DNA of 11,930 nucleotides. It comes from Firmicutes bacterium UBA5500 (GTDB lineage Bacteria; Bacillota; UBA994; UBA5500). Shown in pieces: positions 1 to 5,966 of this stretch (the first letter of the stretch is position 1; each line of letters starts with the position of its first letter). Below the pieces are notes generated by a model that saw only the letters and a program-made list of their open reading frames with translations, did not search any database and was not told where the DNA came from. A program made the position numbers and the translations under genes. Location: NCBI GenBank assembly GCA_002427055.1, contig DIPA01000008.1:10373-22302 (forward strand). Reading direction: 5' to 3'.

Positions 1-2
1 GG

Positions 3-467
3 TCGCCAGAGTTGGTCTACTACTCAGGGCTTACAGCTCTATTGCTAGTGATCAGCTTCATTGACCTAGACACAATGGTTATTCCCACCCAGTTAGTAGG
101 AGTGGGCGTGGTTTGGGCCAGCGCCTATAACATCTACACACGGCAGCCACTGTTAGATTGGCTGCTGGCTGGGGCTTTAGGCTATGGGTTGTTTTATCTA
201 ATCTATATTTTGAGTCGTGGTGGCATGGGGGGCGGCGATGTGCGCCTGGCTGGTTTGCTGGGCTTGGTACTAGGGCTAAAGCAGTTGGCTTGCGCCTTGC
301 TCATTGCGTTCGTTGCGGGGGCAATCGTATCATTGCTGTTACTAGCTAGTGGTCGTGCCAATCGCAAGACGGCTATACCGTTTGGTCCCTTTTTGGCCAT
401 CGGTTGCTATGTTGCCGCTATGTGGGGGCAATCCATACTCAATTGGTACTCAGGGCTTTTTTTCTAG
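3..467 (+). CDS. pilD: Prepilin peptidase (A24 family), C-terminal part, 5' end outside window
   Basis: Inner-membrane aspartic protease that cleaves the leader of type IV prepilins after the glycine of the G^FTLVE motif. The reading frame is open to the window edge, so the TTG at 12 is probably not the start; the upstream part, including any N-terminal methyltransferase domain, is missing. What remains is very hydrophobic. It carries both catalytic-aspartate motifs of the family: FIDLDTMVIP (first Asp at codon 63-65) and GMGGGDVRLAG, the GxGD motif (Asp at codon 237-239). The usual IPD after the first motif reads IPT here. The visible 150-odd residues match the size of the peptidase domain. 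The gene stops 78 bp before a PilV-like prepilin, and all the prepilins downstream are likely substrates. The family call is firm; pilD is used as the general type IV pilus name. Confidence 0.9.
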   Translation, partial: SPELVYYSGLTALLLVISFIDLDTMVIPTQLVGVGVVWASAYNIYTRQPLLDWLLAGALGYGLFYLIYILSRGGMGGGDVRLAGLLGLVLGLKQLACALLIAFVAGAIVSLLLLASGRANRKTAIPFGPFLAIGCYVAAMWGQSILNWYSGLFF

Positions 468-478
468 ACAGTTGGGGT

Positions 479-506
479 TGGGGCGAGACCAAGTGGCGTC
501 GCCCTA
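479..506 (+). other. GC-rich stem-loop between prepilin peptidase and PilV-like A
   Basis: An 8-bp stem (TGGGGCGA at 479-486 with TCGCCCTA at 499-506, one G-U pair) closes a 12-nt loop. No T-run follows, so it does not look like an intrinsic terminator. It could slow transcripts or mark an mRNA processing site inside the operon, or it could be chance. Confidence 0.25.
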
Positions 507-545
507 CGCTACTATGTTCGCAAGTGGAGTAAGGGGGGAGCTCAC

Positions 546-881
546 TTGCCTAACAGCAACGGTTTTACTCTGGTCGAAATCCTTGTAGTGCTCGCCATTC
601 TTGCTATACTCGTACCCATTTTTCTACTGGTCGTCACTCATACAGTTAATCTCAATAATGAAGCACGCTTACGCAGTGGAGCCACCCTACTGGCTGAAGG
701 TGTGGCCGAGGAGGTGCTAGCTAATTTGATTTCGGTCCCAGCTACAGGTGAACAGTCGCCTTATTCTTGGCAGTGTGACAGTAGCGCAGATGCTCATGAT
801 ACTCTGAAACAGATTACTATCCTGGTTACTTGGGAGTATTGTGGCAAGCAGCGTGAAGTGCGTTTGGTAACCTACAGGTAG
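546..881 (+). CDS. PilV-like (GspI-type) minor pilin, copy A
   Basis: Minor type IV prepilin of 111 residues. It has a class III leader MPNSNG followed by FTLVE, so prepilin peptidase would cut after Gly6, leaving Phe as the N-methylated first residue and Glu at mature position 5. A hydrophobic helix follows (residues 7-31), then a short globular domain. The start is TTG, preceded by a GGGGGGAG Shine-Dalgarno at about 533-540; an ATG in another frame further upstream gives no pilin. Two cysteines, C77 and C99, could form a disulfide and are absent from the paralog at 5112. It is clearly related to that paralog: RLRxxATxLAExxxExxLA and VTWxxxGxxR align. In the GspI/PilV role it would sit in the tip complex with the PilW-like protein encoded 8 bp downstream. 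The subfamily is assigned from size, order and partner. Confidence 0.8.
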   Translation: MPNSNGFTLVEILVVLAILAILVPIFLLVVTHTVNLNNEARLRSGATLLAEGVAEEVLANLISVPATGEQSPYSWQCDSSADAHDTLKQITILVTWEYCGKQREVRLVTYR

Positions 882-889
882 GTAACGCC

Positions 890-1402
890 ATGACTAAGAG
901 AGCCGGGTTTACTCTAGTTGAACTGCTTGTGGCTTTGGCATTAGCCAGCCTTGTCATTGTCGTTGTGGGTACGATGACTTTTACCTTACAGCGGTCCACG
1001 ATTTCCAGTCGCTTATTGAATCAGCAACAGGATGCCATGGCCCGAACCATGCATCAGCTTGTCGCACAGCTGCGCGAGGCTGAGGAAATCGCTTTAGTGG
1101 ATCCAATTACCATCAACCCGACAACTGTCAGTGTTACCTTACCACCGCTAACGCTTGGTGCCGCTAAGAGAACATTCAGCTTCGGGTACCAAACTAGTGG
1201 CCAATATGTTTGGTTGAAGGACGACGGGCAGGCTGCATGTTCGTATATTGAGGAATTGAAGCTAACTTATAATGCAGTGAGCAACTTGCTCACCATTCAT
1301 CTGCAATCAAAGAGCACCATTTTAGGAATCCAGCGGGGATTACCAGTAATAATGGAAACCAGTGTGATTTTGCGTAATGCTGGACCAACGGGTGGAGGCT
1401 AA
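890..1402 (+). CDS. PilW-like (GspJ-type) minor pilin, copy A
   Basis: Minor prepilin of 170 residues. The leader MTKRAG precedes FTLVE (cleavage after Gly6, Glu at mature +5), followed by a hydrophobic helix to about residue 32, an amphipathic stretch rich in Gln, and a beta-rich C-terminal half. ATG start 8 bp after the PilV-like gene, with an AGGTAGG-type binding site. The tail motif GIQRGLPVIMETSVILRN aligns with GIEKGLPLVISKQIRLRN in the paralog at 5422, and C117 (AACSYI) aligns with C113 there (PMCSHI), so the two PilW-like genes are duplicates. In type II/IV systems the GspJ/PilW protein joins the I and K types in a tip complex that primes fibre assembly. Its place next to a PilV-like gene and upstream of pilM supports this. 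Confidence 0.78.
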   Translation: MTKRAGFTLVELLVALALASLVIVVVGTMTFTLQRSTISSRLLNQQQDAMARTMHQLVAQLREAEEIALVDPITINPTTVSVTLPPLTLGAAKRTFSFGYQTSGQYVWLKDDGQAACSYIEELKLTYNAVSNLLTIHLQSKSTILGIQRGLPVIMETSVILRNAGPTGGG

Positions 1403-1405
1403 TCT

Positions 1406-2503
1406 ATGCGCTTTTTTCGTCGTAAAGCAAAGGAATTTTACGGGCTGGATGTAGGCAATGGAGCGATTAAGTTAGCGGAGTTAAGGCGTGATCTTCAAGA
1501 TAACACGCTGGCCCTACACCGCTTTCTGATTAGGCCAACACCGCCGGATACAGTGGAAAATGGTGTGATTAAAAATGAAGAAAAACTGCGGGGTGCAATT
1601 AAGGCGCTGCTTAAAGACTTTGGTGCACGCACGCTCACTGTTGCTACTGTGCTGACAGGCCAGAATCTGATTGTGCGACAGATTGATGTGCCGAAGATGA
1701 CTGAGGAAGAGTTTAGGAAAGTGCTACAGCTACAGGCGGATAGCTATTTCGGTATTCCAGCTGATGAGCTGGCAGCCGATTTTCAAGTAGTGCGTGAATT
1801 AACAGGTAATCGTATGCTGGTGTTGCTAGTTGGTTCTCTTAAGCAACCAATAGTTGAGTTTGTAGACCTCCTGCACAGTTGTGGTATCCGAGCAACACGA
1901 GTAGATATTGAGCCTTTGGCAGCTTTACGTTCCCTGCGCATGTCAGGCGCGCTTGCTGCAGCTACTGCGAACGAAACAACAGTCGTGCTCGATATGGGGG
2001 CAGGGACTAGTAATCTGAGTGTTTTTCAGGGTGAAGAGCTGCAAATGGTGCGTGTGATTACGGTAGCAGGGAATGATTTTACTCGCGACATCGCTGAGGC
2101 CGAGCAGATCAGTTGGCAGGAGGCCGAGATGCTTAAGCTTGAGCATGGTGTTGTTCCCGCTAGCCCAGTTTACCCGCATGTGCAACAAACCTTACAACGG
2201 CTTCTGCGGCAAGTTAGCATCTCACTTGAGTACTACCAGGTTGAAAACCGATCGGCTTTGATACACCAAATCCGCCTTATTGGTGGCAGTTCACAACTGA
2301 TTGGCTTGGTGGAGGCACTAGCTGCAAATGTACAAGAATTGTTTGCACGCCTGGAGTTAGAGGCGCCTATTGTTGCAGCCGGTAATCCGTGTGCTCATCT
2401 TGAGTTAGCGACGACAGCTGCTGCAGCACAGGAGTTGGGACCGATCCTCGCTGTTGCAGTTGGTCTTGCGCTAGGGGAGGTGGCTGCTGATGCAACCGAT
2501 TAA
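1406..2503 (+). CDS. pilM: Type IV pilus assembly protein PilM (FtsA-like ATP-binding)
   Basis: Cytoplasmic actin/FtsA-fold protein (365 residues, the usual length) that links the pilus alignment complex to the cytoplasmic machinery. The nucleotide-binding motifs are visible: phosphate-1 YGLDVGNGAIKLAEL (12-26), phosphate-2 VVLDMGAGTSNLSVF (193-207) and the adenosine motif IRLIGGSSQLIG (289-300). The SHS2-type subdomain typical of PilM lies between the first two (VLTGQNLIVRQIDVPKMTEEEF). ATG start with GGTGGAGG upstream, 3 bp after the PilW-like stop. The 3' end overlaps pilN by 14 bp, which suggests translational coupling, as expected for partners that bind one to one. No truncation or unusual residue was seen. 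Confidence 0.95.
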   Translation: MRFFRRKAKEFYGLDVGNGAIKLAELRRDLQDNTLALHRFLIRPTPPDTVENGVIKNEEKLRGAIKALLKDFGARTLTVATVLTGQNLIVRQIDVPKMTEEEFRKVLQLQADSYFGIPADELAADFQVVRELTGNRMLVLLVGSLKQPIVEFVDLLHSCGIRATRVDIEPLAALRSLRMSGALAAATANETTVVLDMGAGTSNLSVFQGEELQMVRVITVAGNDFTRDIAEAEQISWQEAEMLKLEHGVVPASPVYPHVQQTLQRLLRQVSISLEYYQVENRSALIHQIRLIGGSSQLIGLVEALAANVQELFARLELEAPIVAAGNPCAHLELATTAAAAQELGPILAVAVGLALGEVAADATD

Positions 2504-3044
2504 TCTGTTGCCCGATTTGAGAACTCGCAGGCGTGAACGTTTGCAGTTATCGCTTCCGCGCATACTAGTGACTGCTGCGATGCTATGGCTAACGGTATTA
2601 GCGAGTGTCTATGGTGGCTATTATTGGCGGCAGCGTACTTTACAGTCCAAGTTACAAGTAGTGACAGATGAAATAGAGGCTCTGGAACCCGTGGCTCAAC
2701 ACGTAACCGCATTACAGGAGCTTGCTACAGCCATCGAGAGCCTGCGTGAGTTGCTTGACAATAATGCGCAGGGAGTAGTTGTTCCGGCCATAGACTTGGT
2801 TGCTAGCCTCATGCCTGCCGAGATTAGGGCTCAGCAGATTACTGTCGATCAGGTTCACATTAGCGTGGCCTGCTATAGCACGTCCCTGGCTCCCATCGGG
2901 CAGCTGTATAGCAATCTGCAGCAAACACAGCAGTTTAGCAGCATCCAGTTTAGTGCAATCAGTAGTGTACAACAGAGTCCAGCGGGCACTAGAGGTGGCT
3001 ACGCGTTTTCCGTCACGCTAGAGTTACAGGGGGTAGACCCATGA
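2490..3044 (+). CDS. pilN: Type IV pilus assembly protein PilN
   Basis: Bitopic inner-membrane protein of 184 residues. The short cytoplasmic tail starts MQPINLLP, which holds the INLLP motif that docks in a groove of PilM; a basic stretch (RTRRRER) follows. One membrane helix (about 24-46), a predicted coiled coil (about 50-90) and a small C-terminal domain outside the membrane complete it. ATG start inside the end of pilM; the last codons overlap the pilO start as ATGA. With PilO it forms the heterodimer that aligns pilus assembly in the membrane. The combination of motif, topology and neighbours makes the call secure although PilN sequences diverge strongly. Confidence 0.93.
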   Translation: MQPINLLPDLRTRRRERLQLSLPRILVTAAMLWLTVLASVYGGYYWRQRTLQSKLQVVTDEIEALEPVAQHVTALQELATAIESLRELLDNNAQGVVVPAIDLVASLMPAEIRAQQITVDQVHISVACYSTSLAPIGQLYSNLQQTQQFSSIQFSAISSVQQSPAGTRGGYAFSVTLELQGVDP

Positions 3045-3601
3045 GTAAGAGAACTCAGTTGACGTTTCGCGAGTTGATACTGTTATTTCTCTTGTTGGTA
3101 GTGAGTACTAGTGCTGGCTTTTACTACTGGCTGTTAGCCCCGTTAACAGCATTCAACGCAGCTGTACGCATAGATCTGGTACTTGCGGAACAGCAACTTA
3201 GTGAGCGCCGCGAGTGGCAGGTTCGCGATGCAGCAACGATGGCTAGCCTACAGACTCTCGCACAGGAGCAAGCTATACTCCAAGCAGAACTTGATACCAT
3301 TTCACACGAACAAGCAGTGATCGATTACTTGGTTGCCGTGAGTCAATGCACAGGTTGTAGCGTTAGCAGCCTAGAAATTGTCGAAGAACAATTGACTTTG
3401 AGCGTTTCTGCCCGTGCTTATGGGCAAATTCGTACCTTCTTGAATGATATTGAGCAGAGTCCAAACTTGGTACCGGTTACAGTTACTATCGCCGCTAACC
3501 AGAATGTCCTGAACCTGCAACTACAGGCCCAGTTGACCTTTGGCCAGCTTACCCCGAACAATTTACAAGCGTATCCCAGGACGATTCCGTTTGGGAGGTG
3601 A
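3041..3601 (+). CDS. pilO: Type IV pilus assembly protein PilO
   Basis: Bitopic membrane protein of 186 residues: short N-terminal cytoplasmic tail, one membrane helix (about 10-32), a long coiled-coil region rich in Gln/Glu/Ala (about 40-95) and a ferredoxin-like C-terminal domain, the PilO layout. It begins in a 4-bp ATGA overlap with pilN, so the two are probably translated in a fixed ratio. A CTGC pair lies at the start of the C-terminal domain. In diderms pilP and pilQ follow pilO; here a PilX-like gene follows 6 bp later, consistent with a cell that has no outer-membrane secretin. The identity rests mainly on topology and gene order, which are characteristic. Confidence 0.9.
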   Translation: MSKRTQLTFRELILLFLLLVVSTSAGFYYWLLAPLTAFNAAVRIDLVLAEQQLSERREWQVRDAATMASLQTLAQEQAILQAELDTISHEQAVIDYLVAVSQCTGCSVSSLEIVEEQLTLSVSARAYGQIRTFLNDIEQSPNLVPVTVTIAANQNVLNLQLQAQLTFGQLTPNNLQAYPRTIPFGR

Positions 3602-3607
3602 TTTGCT

Positions 3608-5017
3608 GTGAATGAAAGAGGCGGCGTACTGACAACTGTCTTATTGCTGGCCGGCCTTTTGGTTCTTCTTGCTGTCCCAGTTTTGCATATGGCTAATGCC
3701 CAGTATAGAATGAGTGTAAATGAGCAAATCAAAACTCAGGCTTTCTACTTGGCTGAGGCAGGAGCTAAGCATGGACAAGTAGAGGCGATTGCTCATATTA
3801 TAGCAAAAGCTAATACGGTTGGGTGGGATCCAAAACTCATTAGCCCTGCTCAACCCTTTATCACTATTGACAAGCAGCTTGGCCCAGGTAACTACCGCGT
3901 AAACGCCTTTCTTAGTCATCAAGATGGAGATACCTATAGACTGCGCATTGAGTCCAAAGGTATAGCGAGCACAACTGCCCGTTTCCCCCAGATTGTTTCA
4001 CTTACTATGCCGATCATAATTATACCGAGAGGAAATGGTATGCCAGCACCGCCTCTAGACATGGCCCTATTCGCCGATACAGCCTTCAGTCTTGCAGCGA
4101 CACGCATACGTGGGGATGCTGTTACTAATGCGACCGGCAGCAATAGTATTAGACTATCTTGGGCACCGGTATTGGAACACATGATTAGTGGAGATCTGAC
4201 ACTTGGGGTTGGAGCTGATCCTAAGACTGTTGTTAAGCTTCCATGGTTACGTAGCATGTCAGAAGTTGTTCGGGGTCAGGTGCGAAATCTCAGCACTCCT
4301 ATTCTTTTTCCTAATCCCACTGTACCGACGCCCCCATCGAACCTGCTTATGAATTCAAGCCTGAGCATTAGTAAAGGGGGCACTTATACTATTACTAATG
4401 ACAGCTACTATCCAGAGATTAACCTGAATGATAGCGACCCTTTCAGTCGGGCCAGGCTTATCATTGATGTGGGACGCGCTGAGCGCAATATTAGGGTAGG
4501 AACACTGAGGTTAGGGGACTGGTCCGATTTGCGGCTCGTAGGCACGGGAAAGCTGAACCTGTTTGTTGACGATGAAATAATCGTTGGTGGTTCGTCGTCT
4601 TTTAACTCTGACTTGAGCCATGACAAGGCACTGGTTTACTATGGTGGCACTGGGGTGTTTTTCGTTCCTAACTGGGCAGCGTTTAATGGTACGATTGTCG
4701 CCAGTAAAGCTGATGCAGTTGTTGCCGGTCTGGCCAAAATGGCAGGGCATATTATCACTGGTGGCAATAGTGTGAAATTGTCTGGGATCATGAAAGCTGG
4801 AACGGCTCTTATCTATGCCCCCAATGCTGAGGTTGATATATCGTGGCGTGTAGATTCTATCTGGGAGTATTTGGGCGCAATTGTTAGCAGAGAGTGTAAC
4901 ATTGAGGCTAGTTTCCCTTTGCGTTATGACGAAAGGGTTAAGGAGATCTATGAGGAATTAGTAGATAGTGGAGGGGCTGTAGTAAAAGCAGAAACACCCA
5001 TTTGGAGCCCGCGCTGA
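3608..5017 (+). CDS. PilX-like (GspK-type) pilus protein with long C-terminal domain, copy A
   Basis: 469-residue protein with a PilX N-terminal domain: MNERGGVL, a hydrophobic helix (about 7-30), then QYRxSVNEQIKTQAFYLAEAGA (33-52), the PilX signature. It lacks the Glu5 of classical pilins, as GspK-type tip proteins do. GTG start with a strong GGGAGGTGA site at 3595-3603. Residues 145-469 are far longer than a usual PilX and look beta-rich. They contain turns such as IVGGSSSFNSD and a terminal block (GTIVAS, ALIYAPNAEVD, LGAIVSRECNIEASFPLRYDERV) resembling the C-terminal domain of PilX/ice-binding-like surface proteins of Gram-positive bacteria; that resemblance is from memory, not a search. 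A large exposed domain at the pilus tip could act in adhesion. It shares its N-terminal motif with the protein at 5933 and follows pilO by 6 bp. Confidence 0.75.
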   Translation: MNERGGVLTTVLLLAGLLVLLAVPVLHMANAQYRMSVNEQIKTQAFYLAEAGAKHGQVEAIAHIIAKANTVGWDPKLISPAQPFITIDKQLGPGNYRVNAFLSHQDGDTYRLRIESKGIASTTARFPQIVSLTMPIIIIPRGNGMPAPPLDMALFADTAFSLAATRIRGDAVTNATGSNSIRLSWAPVLEHMISGDLTLGVGADPKTVVKLPWLRSMSEVVRGQVRNLSTPILFPNPTVPTPPSNLLMNSSLSISKGGTYTITNDSYYPEINLNDSDPFSRARLIIDVGRAERNIRVGTLRLGDWSDLRLVGTGKLNLFVDDEIIVGGSSSFNSDLSHDKALVYYGGTGVFFVPNWAAFNGTIVASKADAVVAGLAKMAGHIITGGNSVKLSGIMKAGTALIYAPNAEVDISWRVDSIWEYLGAIVSRECNIEASFPLRYDERVKEIYEELVDSGGAVVKAETPIWSPR

Positions 5018-5043
5018 TCGTGGTCAATGAAATTGAAATAGGG

Positions 5044-5097
5044 CAGCACCTCGGATTTTGGCTGTAATTAGCAATTATCCTGAGGTGCTGTTGTTTT
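5044..5097 (+). terminator. Stem-loop with short T-run between the two minor-pilin sets (weak terminator or attenuator)
   Basis: A perfect 9-bp stem joins CAGCACCTC (5044-5052) and GAGGTGCTG (5082-5090). GGA/TCC (5053-5055 region with 5078-5080) and an inner TAATT/AATTA hairpin (5065-5077) can stack inside it. It is followed by TTGTTTTA. It sits between the PilX-like A stop and the next start. The T-run is interrupted and a co-oriented gene with its binding site follows at once, so partial termination or 3' end protection seems more likely than a full stop. See the finding on alternative pairing with the Shine-Dalgarno. Confidence 0.5.
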
Positions 5098-5105
5098 AGG
5101 AGGTG
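5098..5105 (+). promoter_or_regulatory. Ribosome binding site that fixes the PilV-like B start at TTG 5112
   Basis: AGGAGGTG at 5098-5105 is close to an ideal Shine-Dalgarno. It lies 6 nt before TTG 5112, so translation starts there. The in-frame GTG at 5103 lies inside the binding site and cannot be the start. Confidence 0.85.
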
Positions 5106-5111
5106 CTTTCC

Positions 5112-5435
5112 TTGCAGCAGGATGGTTTTACTCTGGTTGAGCTTCTGCTAGCCTTAGCACTGCTCGGTATGCTAATACCGCTCTGCCTACAGATGGAAGC
5201 GAACACGGTGGGCTATATCTGTACCACACGCTTACGTACCGAGGCTACTCGGTTGGCAGAGAGTATCATGGAGAGGGAGTTGGCAAAGCCCTCTCCTGGC
5301 GCTCTGGAGGGGACGGAGGGGCTTTATCGGTGGGAGGTAAAGCATAACGCTGATCAGTTAGCAGTACGGGTTACCTGGCTTGATCGTGGTCAGGAACGCC
5401 AGTTCGAGGTGGTGAGTCTAGTTGCAGCGCCTTAA
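5112..5435 (+). CDS. PilV-like (GspI-type) minor pilin, copy B
   Basis: 107-residue prepilin with a very short leader MQQDG followed by FTLVE (cleavage after Gly5; Glu at mature +5), a hydrophobic helix to about residue 29 and a small beta-rich domain. Start TTG 5112, chosen for the AGGAGGTG site 6 nt upstream. Paralog of the gene at 546: RLRTEATRLAESIMERELA and VRVTWLDRGQERQ align with it, but the two cysteines of the globular part of copy A are missing here. The two cysteines of copy B lie in or next to the helix instead. The 3' end overlaps the next pilin gene by 14 bp. It heads the second PilV-W-X set and probably builds a tip complex with the next two products. Confidence 0.8.
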   Translation: MQQDGFTLVELLLALALLGMLIPLCLQMEANTVGYICTTRLRTEATRLAESIMERELAKPSPGALEGTEGLYRWEVKHNADQLAVRVTWLDRGQERQFEVVSLVAAP

Positions 5436-5907
5436 GCAGAATAGGGGCGGCTTTACGCTCATAGAGCTAATTATTGCCTTGGCCATCGCTAGTATAGTAG
5501 CCGGTGCGGTGGGGACTTTTTCCTTAGCGTGGCAACGGCGTACTTATGCCGTGTATAGCGAGGCTGAGCTGCAGAATGATCTGCGCTATGCTCTTAACGT
5601 CATCACCTATCATATGCGTACAGCCAAGGCAATTGCGGTCACGACAGGCTCTTTAGGGATGCAAGTCACCCTGACTTTAACTGACGGCAAAACCGTGAAG
5701 TTTGGCCACCGGCAATACCTAAATACTCTTTGGATTAAAGATAATAGTCTGCCCATGTGTTCGCACATTGCCAAATTGGATGTTGTTACGGACGAACTGC
5801 CTTTAGTCAAATTGCAGATTACTACTGTGGACAAGCTCCCCGGTATAGAAAAAGGTCTCCCGCTGGTCATCAGCAAGCAAATTAGATTGCGCAATTACGG
5901 GAGATAA
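5422..5907 (+). CDS. PilW-like (GspJ-type) minor pilin, copy B
   Basis: 161-residue prepilin: basic leader MQRLKQNRGG, then FTLIE (cleavage after Gly10; Glu at mature +5), a hydrophobic helix to about residue 34, then a beta-rich domain. Start TTG at 5422 inside the end of the PilV-like B gene, so the two are probably coupled; GAGGTGGTGAG at 5406-5416 can serve as binding site. It aligns with the protein at 890 in the C-terminal GIxxGLPxxxxxxxxLRN segment and in the conserved Cys (C113), while the middle has diverged. Same inferred role: GspJ/PilW-type partner in a pilus tip complex. Confidence 0.78.
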   Translation: MQRLKQNRGGFTLIELIIALAIASIVAGAVGTFSLAWQRRTYAVYSEAELQNDLRYALNVITYHMRTAKAIAVTTGSLGMQVTLTLTDGKTVKFGHRQYLNTLWIKDNSLPMCSHIAKLDVVTDELPLVKLQITTVDKLPGIEKGLPLVISKQIRLRNYGR

Positions 5908-5916
5908 AAGATCTGA

Positions 5917-5966
5917 CAGCGGAGGTGCAAGCATGTGTTTTAAGTTGAGCAGGACTCACCTCCCTG
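5917..5966 (+). promoter_or_regulatory. Possible hairpin masking the ribosome binding site of PilX-like B
   Basis: The Shine-Dalgarno GGAGGTG (5921-5927) is exactly complementary to CACCTCC (5957-5963), 29 nt further on inside the coding region. CAG (5917-5919) and CTG (5964-5966) extend the stem to 10 bp with one bulged C. The ATG at 5933 would lie in the loop. If it forms, it would hold the binding site shut and could limit expression of this protein. It is seen by eye only. Confidence 0.35.

Noticed and set aside
22..458. ACTCAGGGCTT occurring twice (near 23 and near 448)
   Set aside because: Only 11 bp, both inside the same gene and both encoding YSGL in membrane segments; probably chance codon use, not an attachment site.
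349..588. Plus-strand frame bridging the prepilin peptidase and PilV-like A
   Set aside because: It starts inside the peptidase and ends inside the pilin in another frame; the pilin frame with FTLVE and its own binding site explains the region.
3418..3732. Minus-strand reading frame of 104 codons across the pilO / PilX-like A junction
   Set aside because: It overlaps two well-supported genes on the + strand and has no motif or binding site of its own.
5103..5111. GTG 5103 as start of PilV-like B
   Set aside because: It lies inside the Shine-Dalgarno; TTG 5112 has the right spacing and gives a normal prepilin leader.
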